From Mycoplasmataceae bacterium (GTDB lineage: Bacteria > Bacillota_I > Bacilli_A > Mycoplasmatales > Mycoplasmoidaceae), in NCBI GenBank assembly GCA_031288285.1, contig JAITRQ010000012.1, positions 1-36,825 of the forward strand: a DNA stretch of 36,825 nt, read 5' to 3'. This document shows positions 9,641 to 20,603 of the stretch, piece after piece (position 1 is the stretch's first letter; every line of letters starts with the position of its first letter). The notes beneath the pieces were generated by a model. It was not told the origin of the DNA. It did no database searches and saw only the letters and a list, made by a program, of their open reading frames with translations. A program made the translations under genes and the position numbers.

Positions 9641-10362
9641 TAATCCTTAATTTTAATTGCTACTGCGGTTGCTAAAGCTAATTCAACCATTTTGGTAAAA
9701 GAAGTCTGTCTTTGTGCTGATGACATTGCCTGATGAGTAATCATCGAATCACTACAAGTTAGCAAAGTAATAGCATGCTTACGAAGTATTTGCGCGTTAG
9801 CATATAGCGCAAATGCTTCCATTTCAGCCGCAATCGCACCGCCCGATTCTTTAACGCGTTGTGCGAGAGTGAACTTGGAATAAAATGCATCTTCAGAGTA
9901 AATGCGTCCCAAACAAAAAGGGATGTGCTTGGCATTAGCAATTTTTAAAACCAACGCTAATAACATTGGATCTGATGGCAAGATTTTATTGTGAACAATA
10001 GCACCAACTTCTTGCGCATAAATGGAATTACTAAATGCATCTTGGGTGATAACTACATCACCAACTTTAACATTTTTAACCATTCCCCCACATGATCCGG
10101 CGCGGATAATTGTGTGCACCTTGTAAAATTTGAATAATTCGTAAGAATATATACCGACTGATGGCATGCCCATACCATGACCCATTACTGTAATTTTTTT
10201 GTTTTGATAATATCCACTAAATCCTAACATTCCACGAACATGGTTAATCTGTTTAACACGCGTTAAATATGTTTCGCTAATTCATTTTGCTCTTAAAGGA
10301 TCACCTGTTAAAATGACAATTTTAGCAATATCTGATAATTTAGCATTAATGTGTGGGGTCAT
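9640..10362 (-). CDS. deoD: Purine nucleoside phosphorylase (DeoD type)
   Basis: 240 residues, typical for the hexameric DeoD family. It splits purine (deoxy)nucleosides with phosphate. Motifs: [12 protein letters not shown] (phosphate site, Trp by TGA), [19 protein letters not shown] and AEMEAFALY with SDSM near the C-terminus. The start [14 protein letters not shown] at ATG 10362 restores the family N-terminus; shorter starts would lose the GDP-R loop. It lies 5 bases after upp and overlaps deoC by one base. Confidence 0.96.
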
Positions 10363-10367
10363 AATAA

Positions 10368-10994
10368 CTACTTTGTACCAAAAATACGATCACCAGCATC
10401 ACCTAATCCGGGAACAATGTAACCATTTTTATCTAATTTTTGATCAACCGCGGTAGTGAAAATCATAACATCACGATGGTATTTCATGACTTGTTTAATA
10501 CCTTGCGGAGCAGCCAAAATGCAAGCAACCTTAATAGTTTTAGGATGTCTTTCTTTGATTAAATCAATCGCACTAACCAACGAATTTCCCGTCGCTAACA
10601 TCGGGTCGAGAATAATCACATCTGCGCCTTTAATACTATCAGGAAACTTAGCATAATATTTTACGGGCGATAATGTTTTCTCATCGCGATACAATCCAAT
10701 ATGACCAATGGCCGCATCTGGTAATAATGCTTTGAACCCATCAACCATTCCTAGCCCTGCACGTAATATCGGTACAAGAACAATTTTATCTTTTAAACGA
10801 TAAGCAGTTGTTTTTTGAATTGGTGTAGTGATAGAAAAAGAAACTAATTTTTGATTCTTAGTAACTTCATAAGCCATCAATTGCGTTATTTCTAATAAAC
10901 AAGTACGAAAATCACGTGATGTTGTATTTTTATTACGCAACACACTAAGTTTATCAATGATAACAGGGTGTTTAATTTCAATTATTTTGGACAT
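10368..10994 (-). CDS. upp: Uracil phosphoribosyltransferase
   Basis: 208 residues. It makes UMP from uracil and PRPP, so it captures the uracil set free from nucleosides. Motifs: VPILRAGLGMVDG, the PRPP loop IILDPMLATGNS, and the uracil-binding GYIVPGLGDAGDRIFGT near the C-terminus. It sits between the transporter genes and the phosphorylase genes, 2 bases after nupQ. Confidence 0.97.
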   Translation of the reverse strand: MSKIIEIKHPVIIDKLSVLRNKNTTSRDFRTCLLEITQLMAYEVTKNQKLVSFSITTPIQKTTAYRLKDKIVLVPILRAGLGMVDGFKALLPDAAIGHIGLYRDEKTLSPVKYYAKFPDSIKGADVIILDPMLATGNSLVSAIDLIKERHPKTIKVACILAAPQGIKQVMKYHRDVMIFTTAVDQKLDKNGYIVPGLGDAGDRIFGTK

Positions 10995-10996
10995 AT

Positions 10997-11914
10997 TTAT
11001 CGTTGCTCCTTATCAAATGGTATTCCCGTGTGTGCGGGTGGCTTAACACGTTTAGAAAAAGCCAGTATTGTCACTAACGTAATTAAATATGGTAATGCAT
11101 AACTAACAGCATTAGGTACACCCATATTTGTTAACACCACTGTTTTTGGTAAGGCAGTAAATAACGCAAAACAAGTTGACACAATTGCAATCCATTCCAC
11201 TTTTCATCCACCCGCAATCAAAATTGCTAATGATAAATAACCCAATCCTTGGGTATTGCCTTGAAATTGGTGTACCATGAATAAAAATAAGCCACCCGCT
11301 AAACCAGCAAACATACTAGAAACAATTACACCACATCATTGGTATTTATGAACATTAATTCCTTGTGCATCGACTGCATTAGGATTTTCACCAATCGCGC
11401 AATATCTTAAACCTGTTTTCGTAAAGACCATAAAGAAATAAATTCCACCCGCAACTAATAAAGCAATCACAAAGATAATTATAGATGAACCATAGATTGA
11501 TGAACCAACATATAAAAAATCACTATAACCAGCATTCAAATTAACACTATTGTACAAGCTCATACCTAAAGGATTATTCAAGAACATCGCCAATGGTAAA
11601 CCGATACTATTAATTGCTGTACCTGAAATAATGTGATTAGCCTTAAGCTTAATGGTGGCAAAAGCATGCATAGCCCCCGCAATAGTTGTACACAACATCG
11701 TTAACATTAATACCATGATTAATGTTCCTGGACCAAACTGTGATAATTTGAATAGTGGTGCTGAAAAAATGCCAAAAAATACGGCACCAAAACACATCAT
11801 CCCATCAATGCCAATATTCACAATACCTACACGTTCTGAAATTACACCTGACAATGCACCAAATAACAAAATGGCTCCAAATAATAATGTGTAATTAAAA
11901 ATTAAACCAAACAT
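10997..11914 (-). CDS. nupQ: Nucleoside ABC transporter permease (NupQ-like)
   Basis: 305 residues of mostly hydrophobic sequence (about 8-9 membrane segments). The segment SGVISERVGIVNIGIDGMM near the N-terminus and AIGENPNAVDAQGINVHKYQ in the middle are hallmarks of branched-chain/BMP-linked nucleoside importer permeases. Two open stretches join through TGA Trp codons at 11333-11335 and in GGWKMEW. The gene starts at ATG 11914 immediately after the nupP stop. It pairs with NupP as the second membrane subunit of the NupNOPQ-type importer. Confidence 0.9.
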
Positions 11915-13513
11915 TTAAATAATCATTCCTTTCTTAACGTTCTTTAATAATGTTTGGTAATAATTTATCGATATTTGGGCATTACTAATATTTTTTTGGA
12001 ATTGATCTACCCGATAATGAAAAATTTCTTGTTGTTTTGGTGAATTAAGATGGGTATTTTTTAATAAACTTATTTTCCGTTTTTCCATAAAATTTCTTTT
12101 GGAAGTTTCTCAATATTCTTTAATAAATATCATGTAAGCAATTTTTATTTCCAAACAATAGCGTGAATGCAAAAGATGTTTTTGATGATTGTAATCAGAA
12201 AAATTTAAGCGCCTATTCCAATATCTTTTGATTTGCGATAAATACTTGTTACTAAATTTCGACTGGGAAATTAATGACGCGTCAGCATCTTGGGCTTTTT
12301 TAAACGCGTAAAAATCATTTGATGCGTCACTGAGTATTTGCATTGCATATCGTTCGTATTTTTGGTGACCATCGGCATAATTCTTCCCACGGCAAATTAA
12401 TAAGTATCATCTAAATGGTACTAAATAATAAAATACAGAAATAACTGCTGTACCATAAACGACAATACCAAACATTAAATCCGAAATGGAAATGTCAACA
12501 CCACAGACTGTCGCGATATTACTCTTGGCAGCGTCAATCATCCCAAAAAAGAAGGCAATTGGAGGAATTGCTAGCGGATTAGACATCGCAATTAATCCCA
12601 CTGAGATACCTGTAAAACCTTCTTGGGGAATAGCACGTGCCATCACGTTGCATGAAATACCATTAGTCTTACCGCAATATACCATGATTCCTAGTATTCC
12701 TGCCAAAACACCCGAAATTAACATAGCCAAAATTTGGTTAAATTTAACTTTGTAGCCAGCATACAAAGCACCAGTATTAGACATTCCTGTATTAATAATT
12801 TTACGACCAACAGTTGTATAACCTAAAAATACAATTACAGCAATAACACTAATGGCTAAAATAATTAATAATGGCAATCACGCCCCACTTAACGCTGAAT
12901 GATTAGCAAAAGTATAAAATAAAACTAAATTATTAGGTAACGGTTGGGTGACATTACTATCATTAATTGGTACATGTCCAACTTGTAATAATCATGTGCC
13001 AACAAAATAAATAATTCAGCTAAACATAATTGAAGAAACTACTTCGTTAACGTTTCAAAAAGCTTTTAATAAACCAATAATCCCTGTAATCATAGTGGCA
13101 CCAACGATACTAATAAGTAACATTAAAACTTGTCCCAATCCGGTTGGCATATTAGACATATGTTGTCCAAAAACAATTGCAATAATTGCTCCAAACATCA
13201 TTTGTCCTGACACACCGATATTGAATAGACCGCATCGGAACGGAACAAGAAATGATAAAGCTGCCACCGCAAATATCGCCACGCTACACAAAGTGCTATT
13301 GATGTTGTAACCATCAACAAATGGCGCTAAAAAAATTTGTTTAATAATCTGGTAAAACAATGAACCATTACCATAAATTGCCATGGCAATAAATAATGCT
13401 AATAAAACCGCAGCGACAATCGCCATAAATGATACACAAATATTTTTAGTAGTGTTCCTACGTTTAGGTGTAAATTTTAATTTGTACCAATAATATACTA
13501 AAGAATTTTTCAT
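11915..13513 (-). CDS. nupP: Nucleoside ABC transporter permease with C-terminal extension (NupP-like)
   Basis: 532 residues read through several TGA Trp codons (12110, 12407, 13052 regions). Residues 1-367 are the permease core: a hydrophilic start, then VPFRCGLFNIGVSGQMMFGA (the permease signature) and about 8-9 membrane segments. From W369 a hydrophilic tail of about 165 residues follows, rich in Lys, Gln, Asn and Tyr and probably helical. That tail is absent from ordinary permeases of this family; I recall the M. genitalium counterpart also being longer than usual. The start at ATG 13513 is one base after the nupO stop (TAATATG). Confidence 0.88.
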
Positions 13514-13514
13514 A

Positions 13515-15113
13515 TTAACTAACCGATTGAAAACTACGCGATAAATATTTGCCAATTGTTGCTTTGGAAGTCAGATGTGTCGGGCGGTCATACACAATTT
13601 TACCTTCATCCATAATTGCTACACGTGTTGCAACATTTAGTAATTCATCAATCTCATAAGAAATTAAAATTACAGCTGTTCCTTTTTTAGCATCATTAAC
13701 AATGGCTTGGTGAATTTTGTTAATTGCTCCCGCATCCAAACCACGGACGGGTTGGACAAGAATTAACAACTGATGCGGTCTAGTTAATTCTCGACCCAAA
13801 ATCAATTTTTGTTGATTCCCACCTGATAATGATCGGGCAAATGCTAACCCATCTGTGGTGCCATGTACATCAAAAGCGATACAAATTTTTTTGGAATAAT
13901 TATTAATCGCATGACGATTAATAAAACCAAAACGACTAAAAGGTGGCTGATCAATTTGGCACGAAACAACATTCATCGCCACTGTTTCATCAAGAATTAA
14001 ACCATGTTTATGGCGATCTTCAGGAACGTGTGCAATACCGTTTTGATAAAGATTTTTAATACTATTCTTTTCAATTTGTAAAGCTTGTTTATTTACGTTT
14101 GAATATAATGTCATCGTTCCTGATTTTGGCTTAATAATTCCCGCAAGCGCTAATGCCAATTCGCTTTGCCCGTTGCCTTCAATACCCGCAATACCTAAAA
14201 TTTCTCCTGGTGAAACATCAAATGAAATATTCTTCACTTTATCCAAATTCTTATGCTCAGCATTAGCAATGGTTAATTCTTTTACTGATAGTAATGGCGC
14301 AGTTTTATTAACATTTGATGTAATTTTGTTCTTAAAAAATTGCATTTTCTTACCGACCATTAAACTAGCCATACGACTAGTAGAAGTGGTTTTAACATCA
14401 AAAGTTCCAGCATTTAATCCCGAACGAATAATCGAAACACGATCAGCCACTGCTTTAACTTCATTTAATTTATGCGTAATTAAAATAACCGTTTTACCTT
14501 GTTTTTTAAAAGTTAATAGCATTTGCAAAAAAGCACTAATTTCTTTGTCAGAAAGAACTGCGGTTGGCTCATCAAAAATTAGAATGTTTACATCACGATA
14601 CAGTAATTTCAATATTTCAACACGTTGCTGCTCACCGACACTCGCATCACGAGCCCGTGTACTCAAGTCAATTGCCAATTTATATTGTTTAGCGATAGTG
14701 TTAATTTTAGTAGCAGCTGTTTTTTTATCCAAAACACCAAATTTGGTAGTCTCTGCACCTAAAATGATATTGTCTAACAATGTATAAATACCAACCAATT
14801 TAAAGTGTTGATGCACCATACCAATTTTATTAATCACAGCATCGCGTGGTGATTTGAAATTACAAACTTTACCATTAATCATAATTTCACCTTGATCAGG
14901 CTGATAAATACCAAATAAAATTGACATTAATGTTGATTTACCTGCACCATTTTCACCAACAATTGCATGAATCTCACCACGCAAAACATTAAAACTAAGA
15001 TTGTTATTAGCATAGATCTTACCATCGGCAAAAGTTTTAGTAATATGTGACATTTGAATGGCATATTCTTTATTGATATTCTTTTTAATTCGTGGCATAT
15101 TATTATTTAACAT
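13515..15113 (-). CDS. nupO: Nucleoside ABC transporter ATP-binding protein, double NBD (NupO-like)
   Basis: 532 residues with two ATP-binding halves in one chain. NBD1 is complete: GENGAGKST (53-61), VGEQQRVEI signature and ILIFDEPTAVLS Walker B. NBD2 is degenerate in Walker A (GIEGNGQSE), has a good LSGGNQQK signature, and its Walker B reads LLILVQPVRGLDAG with Gln in place of the usual acidic residue. This is the sugar/nucleoside (RbsA/NupO) arrangement in which one site drives transport. It overlaps the end of nupN by 7 bases and abuts nupP. Confidence 0.93.
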   Translation of the reverse strand: MLNNNMPRIKKNINKEYAIQMSHITKTFADGKIYANNNLSFNVLRGEIHAIVGENGAGKSTLMSILFGIYQPDQGEIMINGKVCNFKSPRDAVINKIGMVHQHFKLVGIYTLLDNIILGAETTKFGVLDKKTAATKINTIAKQYKLAIDLSTRARDASVGEQQRVEILKLLYRDVNILIFDEPTAVLSDKEISAFLQMLLTFKKQGKTVILITHKLNEVKAVADRVSIIRSGLNAGTFDVKTTSTSRMASLMVGKKMQFFKNKITSNVNKTAPLLSVKELTIANAEHKNLDKVKNISFDVSPGEILGIAGIEGNGQSELALALAGIIKPKSGTMTLYSNVNKQALQIEKNSIKNLYQNGIAHVPEDRHKHGLILDETVAMNVVSCQIDQPPFSRFGFINRHAINNYSKKICIAFDVHGTTDGLAFARSLSGGNQQKLILGRELTRPHQLLILVQPVRGLDAGAINKIHQAIVNDAKKGTAVILISYEIDELLNVATRVAIMDEGKIVYDRPTHLTSKATIGKYLSRSFQSVS

Positions 15114-16690
15114 TTAAATCATTCATGACGATCAATAAATCTTCCTCATGAATAAGTAGTTTGATCGACCGGATCAACAATTGATAGTTTTGTCTGATCA
15201 CTAACTGTGTTTACAATATCACTTCAAGTGTTAACTTGAATATTAGGAATACTATTTAAAAAAGTCTTAAGATAAGGAATAGAATTATCTGAAGCAGCAG
15301 CACCATAATTATTCATATCACCAACTGTTAAATATCCAAAACTACCCACTTTAGCATCACCTTGACCATATTGCTGCTGATTTTTGGTATTTAATCAGCT
15401 AATCGCTGATACCATGTAGGTGATATTTTTGATCGCAGAAAATTTGATAATCTGATTGTCACCGCTTTTATCAGTAAAGCAACTTGTTGTGTTGACATCA
15501 CTATTCTCTTGCGGTGTGTCAACACCAATAACAACAGTTTTTGATCGTTGATTTTTGATTTCTTGGACAGTATCAATCGTTTGTGGTCCAGCGACAGGCA
15601 TAATCACATCCGCACCTAATTCTAATAATGTTTGAGCCAATAATTTACCATCACCAATACTAAATGAATTACTAAATCACGAAGTGGGTTTACCAAGATT
15701 GATAATATTTACTTGATGTTTTTTGTAATACGCTACCGAACTTGGGTCGTTGTTGTAAGGGAAATTTGGTGTATCTTGAGTGGCATAATTTTCAATTGTT
15801 GTGTTAAATACATATGCGGCTAATTCGATTCCACCCATATAACAAGTTACTGTCGGTATTGGTTGCCCACCAAATGTACCAATACTTAAAGGGTGAGATG
15901 GTGTCCAATAACTATCAAAATTGTCATTTAAATACTGACATGCTGCTAAACCCGCAAAAAATGCTGATTGATCAGCACGAAATGTTACTGAAGCAATGTG
16001 ATTCGCACTCGCACTAGCAGATTGAAAATAATTAGCATCAAAATCTAAAAAAATATATCCAGCTTGATCAAAAGAAGACGTTTGGTGCACCATGTAATCA
16101 AATAAGGGAGATGCATGTAAATATCCTGGTAAGGTTAAAATTTTATCGCCACTACGAATTGCTGAATTATAGGCATTTTCAAATCCAGGAGTGGTGTCAC
16201 TACTAGGTTTAGAATAATTTCCATAGTTATTAGGATCGCCATTAATTGGTACATCTTGATTAGCTCAACTATTATTAGGATCAGGCTCGCTTGAAGTATC
16301 ACTATTATTAGACCAATTAATCATGCCTTGAAACGTACTTTGATTAAATGAACGATCCATCACATTATGACCAGATCCATCAATTATTTGACGAACAAAT
16401 TTCTTTTTGGCATTTATATCTGTTTGGGAAGGCAAATCACTATCGTTGTAAGTAAAATGATTGCTAACAACGCTTTCATCAGTATCCATATTTCATCTGG
16501 TAGTAACTGGATCTTTATCTGAATTTGGTTTATAGCTTTCATACGAATAGCCTTTTGTCGCGTCAAAATAATCAACGTATCTACTGATAGTGCTGACAGA
16601 ACTAATTGTTGCCACCACACCAAAAGATATGCCCAATACGCCTGCACCACTTCCAATCATGATTAATTGATGTTTTAGTTTTGTAGTCAT
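15107..16690 (-). CDS. nupN: Nucleoside-binding BMP-family surface protein (NupN-like)
   Basis: 527 residues across many TGA Trp codons. It is the substrate-binding partner of the nup importer. The N-terminus MTTKLKHQLIMIGSGAGVLG is a basic start plus a hydrophobic segment to about residue 33. No Cys follows it, so it appears membrane-anchored rather than lipid-modified. BMP-type features: SYFDQAG-like ligand strands (SFDQAGYIFLDFDAN), GGQPIPTV, GGIELAAYVFN, and GADVIMPVAGPQTIDTV. A Ser/Asn/Asp-rich segment of about 110 residues separates the anchor from the binding domain. It is the first gene of the operon; ATG 16690 is preferred over an upstream TTG because a consensus promoter sits 36 bases before it. 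Confidence 0.85.
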
Positions 16691-16725
16691 GATAGTATAT
16701 TGCGCCAACTAAAATTTATAATGAA

Positions 16726-16754
16726 ATTATAAACCTAAAAAGAAAAGGTCACAA
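16726..16754 (-). promoter_or_regulatory. Promoter of the nucleoside uptake and salvage operon
   Basis: On the - strand a -35 TTGTGA (16749-16754), a 17-base spacer and a perfect -10 TATAAT (16726-16731) lead into nupN. It drives eight closely spaced genes and is back to back with the plsY promoter. Confidence 0.8.
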
Positions 16755-16812
16755 ACTTTAAAAAAATATTGTTAGTAAGTAATCTAAACTAATAAATATC
16801 AACAAGAAGATT

Positions 16813-16818
16813 TATAAT
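16813..16818 (+). promoter_or_regulatory. plsY -10 box with very short leader
   Basis: TATAAT ends 11 bases before the plsY ATG, so the mRNA leader would be about 5 bases. No clear -35 is seen at the expected distance. Confidence 0.55.
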
Positions 16819-16829
16819 TAAATACATCA

Positions 16830-17597
16830 ATGATTACATTTTATATTTTTTTAATAACTTGCGTATTTGCAGTCATCGGATACTTACTAGGTAGTATTTT
16901 ATTTAGTGTTATCATTTCTGAACTAGCCAATAAAGACGTAAGATATTTAGGTTCTAAAAATCCTGGTTCTACCAATATCGCACGAATTCTGGGCATAAAA
17001 ATTGGTTTTGTTAATGCCATTTTAGATGCAGTCAAAGGCTATGTTGCAGTAATCATCTGCCTTATTATTTACCGCTACTCAATTGCTGTTTGAACAAATG
17101 GCAATATCAACTTGTATGGTTTAATTTTTGTTGGTGGAACCTTTGCGGTGATTGGTCATTGTTTCCCGCTAGTTTATTTAATTCATTTATTAGCAAGTAA
17201 ATTTGATTTTAAAAATTGTGTTAAGTATCAGGGCGGTAAGGGTGTGTCAACTTCAGGAGGAGTGTTTTTTGCTATTTCTCCCTGAATTGCGTTGGTGGCT
17301 TTTGGAATATGATTGCTAATTGTTTCATCAACTCGTTATGTATCGTTAGGTTCGATTATCACTCTAGCAATCTCACCACCTTTGGTGTACGCACCACATC
17401 TAACGTTATGGTATCTAATTAATAATCATATTTTTGGACCTAGTAATTTTCATATTTCTATTCTATTTATTACTTGTATTTTTATTTTAACCATGGTCAA
17501 TGGCTTACTAGTTACTTACCGACATCGCACAAATATCATTCGCTTGTTACATCATAAAGAAAATCGGTTCGGTAAGCACCATGACAAAAAAGATTAA
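16830..17597 (+). CDS. plsY: Acyl-phosphate:glycerol-3-phosphate acyltransferase PlsY
   Basis: 255 residues, longer than the usual 200 or so. It puts the first acyl chain on glycerol 3-phosphate for membrane lipid synthesis. Family motifs: YLLGSILFSVII, GSKNPGSTNIARILG, GTFAVIGHCFPLV and QGGKGVSTSGGV. Several TGA Trp codons (17091, 17283, 17310 regions) join the open stretches. The extra length is in loops and at the hydrophilic C-terminus (TNIIRLLHHKENRFGKHH). The gene overlaps pncB by 17 bases. Confidence 0.93.
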
Positions 17598-18663
17598 TTT
17601 TGCTTTTGACCGAAGAATCAAAAACGGTTATTACACTGCTGCTTATTTCAATAAAACCACTAAATTAGCCAAAAAATATAAACCACTCGATATTGTTTGT
17701 TTACAATTTATCCATTTCACTCATGAACCAGTAAAAATTTGCGGCATTAGTGAAATAGTTGCTTTGCTAAAGCAAACTATTCCACCATTACATTTAAAAC
17801 AAATTAAAGTTTATGGCAGAAAAGATGGTGATTTAATAAAAGCAAATCAACCTGTTCTATTGATAATTGGTCCTTATCACTTATTTGGTTATTTAGAAAA
17901 TATTATTGATGGTATTTTAGCACGTCGCACATCTGTATGTAACAACTGTTACCAAGTACTAAAATTGATCAAATCTTCCCAGTTGATCTATATGGCAGAT
18001 CGGACTGATGATTATTTATTACAACCGTTTGATGGATATGCAGCCTACCTTGCTGGTGTAAGACAATTCGTGACTGATGCATCTGCATCTTTAATTAAAA
18101 ATGATCCGACCGTTAAAGTCACTGGTACTATGCCTCATGCCTTAATTCAGTTATTTGATGGCAAATTAAATGATGCTTTAAATGCTTATATCAAAGAATT
18201 TGGTAGCAAGAACGCAATAGCATTAATTGATTATCATAACGACATTGAACAAGAAATCAAACTATTGGCAAAACAATTTAAGCATCTCTTTGCTGTTCGC
18301 TTGGATACATCTGGATCGTTAGTTGATAAAAGTCTGCTTCGCCATTATCACCAACAAAAAAATAATTCACAAATCCGTGGTGTAAATCCTTTACTAGTCA
18401 AACACGCTAGAAAACTATTAGATGCATATGGCTTGCCACGAACTAAAATTATTGTTTCTTCAGGAATTGATGTGACTAAAATTAAAAATTTTATTGCGCA
18501 TCATGCACCCGTAGATTTTTATGGTATTGGTAGTAGTCTTATCACACGTAATGTTCACTTTACTGCCGATTTGGTTCTCAAAAATAATAAGCGCCAAGCT
18601 AAATATGGTCGAAAATTATTTATAGATATAAATAAAATAAAAAACTTGTGTATGTATATTTAG
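17581..18663 (+). CDS. pncB: Nicotinate phosphoribosyltransferase
   Basis: 360 residues. It converts nicotinate and PRPP to nicotinate mononucleotide, the entry to NAD synthesis. Supporting segments: NGYYTAAYFNKT at the N-terminus, GRKDGDLIKANQPVLLI, VTGTMPHALIQLF with the family's catalytic-region His, RLDTSGSL, and VDFYGIGSSLITR in the phosphate-binding barrel end. The shorter Firmicute/mycoplasma form of the family has this size. It is the second gene after plsY and overlaps it by 17 bases. CinA (window left) would act on the same NAD precursor pool. Confidence 0.92.
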   Translation: MTKKINFAFDRRIKNGYYTAAYFNKTTKLAKKYKPLDIVCLQFIHFTHEPVKICGISEIVALLKQTIPPLHLKQIKVYGRKDGDLIKANQPVLLIIGPYHLFGYLENIIDGILARRTSVCNNCYQVLKLIKSSQLIYMADRTDDYLLQPFDGYAAYLAGVRQFVTDASASLIKNDPTVKVTGTMPHALIQLFDGKLNDALNAYIKEFGSKNAIALIDYHNDIEQEIKLLAKQFKHLFAVRLDTSGSLVDKSLLRHYHQQKNNSQIRGVNPLLVKHARKLLDAYGLPRTKIIVSSGIDVTKIKNFIAHHAPVDFYGIGSSLITRNVHFTADLVLKNNKRQAKYGRKLFIDINKIKNLCMYI

Positions 18664-18699
18664 ATTATTGTTTTAAGTACTTATAATAAGTTGGAAGTT

Positions 18700-19635
18700 A
18701 TGGATCAAGCAAAAACGCAAAGTGTTAGCGTAAGTAATAAAAATCCACAAATACTACTAAATAAGACTCGTAATTTTAATAGTTTTACCACGAAACAAAT
18801 GAAAACTATTCAAACCGAATTACCCGTTGAAAGCAAAACATTAAAAGGACAATTTTGTGATGTCGCAAAAGAAGCGAAAGATACGCGCAAGATTGCACAC
18901 ATCAATCCTTACTATTCGTATTTTCCACATTTCTATGTAAAAGAGCTAAAAAACGCTTTCATTACTTACATTACCTGTTTAATTTTATTTTTTGGTGTTT
19001 TGGGTTTATTGATTTGAGCATTAACGTCCATTATCATTTCGGTTAATATTAACGATTGAGCATCGTTAATACTTATTCCCCCGCTTGTTTTGAGTTTAGG
19101 GTTAATTGTCATTAATGCCAATAAATACTATAGCTTTCGAAGCGAAGCCAAAACAATTAATTTCAAAGATGAAAAAACTTTATCAATCAATGTTCAAAAA
19201 TTATACAAACGCTTAAAGACTGGACATATTAACGTAAACTGAATGGCTTTCACGGCTTATGGTGTTACATTGTTAGTTGTTTTTTTTAACTTTTTAATTA
19301 CCTATATTTTAACTGATCAACATTTTGGTGATTGAAATCCCGCTCACTATGACACGTTGATTTACACCATAATTTTCATTACTTGTTTAGCTATTTTATT
19401 TTTAACATTAATTCTTCATGCAACTTTACTGATTAGTAACTATATTCGGGCTGCAAGAATTGAAAATTTCTACAATTTCATGATTGTATCCCAAGAAGAT
19501 CTAAACATAATTAAAAAACAAAAAAATCATCGTGACTTTATCATTTTTTTAATTGCTGTTGGTTTAGTTGGCTTTATTGGCTGATTTGTCTATAAAATTA
19601 TTAAGCGAACCAAAACCGTAAAAGTCGTGGCTTAA
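18700..19635 (+). CDS. Five-helix membrane protein, function unknown
   Basis: 311 residues with TGA Trp codons at 19015, 19057, 19240, 19333 and 19582. The first 75 residues are hydrophilic (Lys, Thr, Ser-rich). Hydrophobic segments lie near residues 83-108, 121-138, 180-202, 220-245 and 281-300, and the end is basic (KRTKTVKVV). ATG 18700 is chosen; a TATAAT (18682-18687) ends 12 bases before it and GGAAG sits 2 bases before it. No family is recognised. It is convergent with the kinase gene ending at 19640, with only 4 bases between the stops. Confidence 0.72.
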
Positions 19636-19639
19636 TATT

Positions 19640-20602
19640 TTATAAGCTTACAATTTTAGGCCAACATTTATCAAGAATTTTAAAATTAATTTCAGTTGTA
19701 CCTTTGGTTGTTGATGCATTAGTAGCCAAACCCGTAGCAAAACTAATTTTATCAATCGGTGATACTTTTGCTAATTCAGCCGCAATAAATCCCGCAACTA
19801 GAGTATCACCACAACCAACAGTATTAACAACCGGATGTTTAGGTGGAATAGCATGATAAACATTTGTGGATGTTACTAATAATGCACCTTCTGAACCCAA
19901 TGAAATTACAAAATTTTTAATTCCTTTTTGATTTCATTTCTTGGCAAATGCAATCGCTTGTGACTTAGTAAATTTTGTACATCCTAACAGTTGACGAATT
20001 TCATCAATATTGGGTTTTACAAAATTAGGTTTAGCTGTCAAATTATTAATTAACGCTTGTCCGCTGGTATCTAAAAATACACTGATTTTTTGTTGATGAC
20101 ATATGTTAATTAATTTACTGTAATAACTATGATTCAATCCTTGCGGTAAGCTACCCGCTAAACTAACAATATCGTAATTTTTAACAATCTTCTTAAAGAA
20201 TATTAAAAACTTTTGCGCATCAAGTTTGTTAATAACAGGACCAGGTTCAAGCATTTCAGTGATTTGATGTGTTTTACAATTATTAGCATTAATGCAAATA
20301 CGAGTTTGCCCATGTGATAATTGGTAAAAATGATGCTTAATACCTTCTTGATCTAAGGCTTTTGTTAAATACATTCCATTTTGACCCGCAAGAATACCAG
20401 TAACACACACATTAAGTTTTAATTGGTGTAATGCTCTTGCTTCGTTTAAACCTTTGCCACCAGCTGAATCGTTAACTTCTTGAATACGGTTTACAGCACC
20501 AATCGTTAATTTTGAAACACTTCAGTGTTTGTCAATAGCGGGATTTAAAGTAACTGTAAGAATTTTCTTATTTTGAATATTTTTTAAGTTTAATTTCATC
20601 AT
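19640..20602 (-). CDS. pfkB: 1-phosphofructokinase-type sugar kinase (PfkB family)
   Basis: 320 residues. Family marks: ILTVTLNPAIDKHW at the N-terminus (TLNPAID is typical of FruK and LacC), SAGGKGLNEARAL (first PfkB signature), VSLAGSLPQG, and NTVGCGDTLVAGFIA with the catalytic Asp. FruK phosphorylates fructose 1-phosphate to fructose 1,6-bisphosphate; LacC does the same for tagatose 6-phosphate, and the sequence alone does not separate them. A TGA Trp lies in the HWSVSK segment. The start is ATG 20602 or the next codon, 20599, 1-4 bases after the dehydrogenase stop. It is the last gene of the PTS-dehydrogenase-kinase operon. Confidence 0.88.
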
Positions 20603-20603
20603 C

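Noticed and set aside
12110-12343. Independent 77-residue protein between the two nucleoside permease genes.
   Set aside because: It is in frame with nupP through TGA codons and forms its C-terminal tail.
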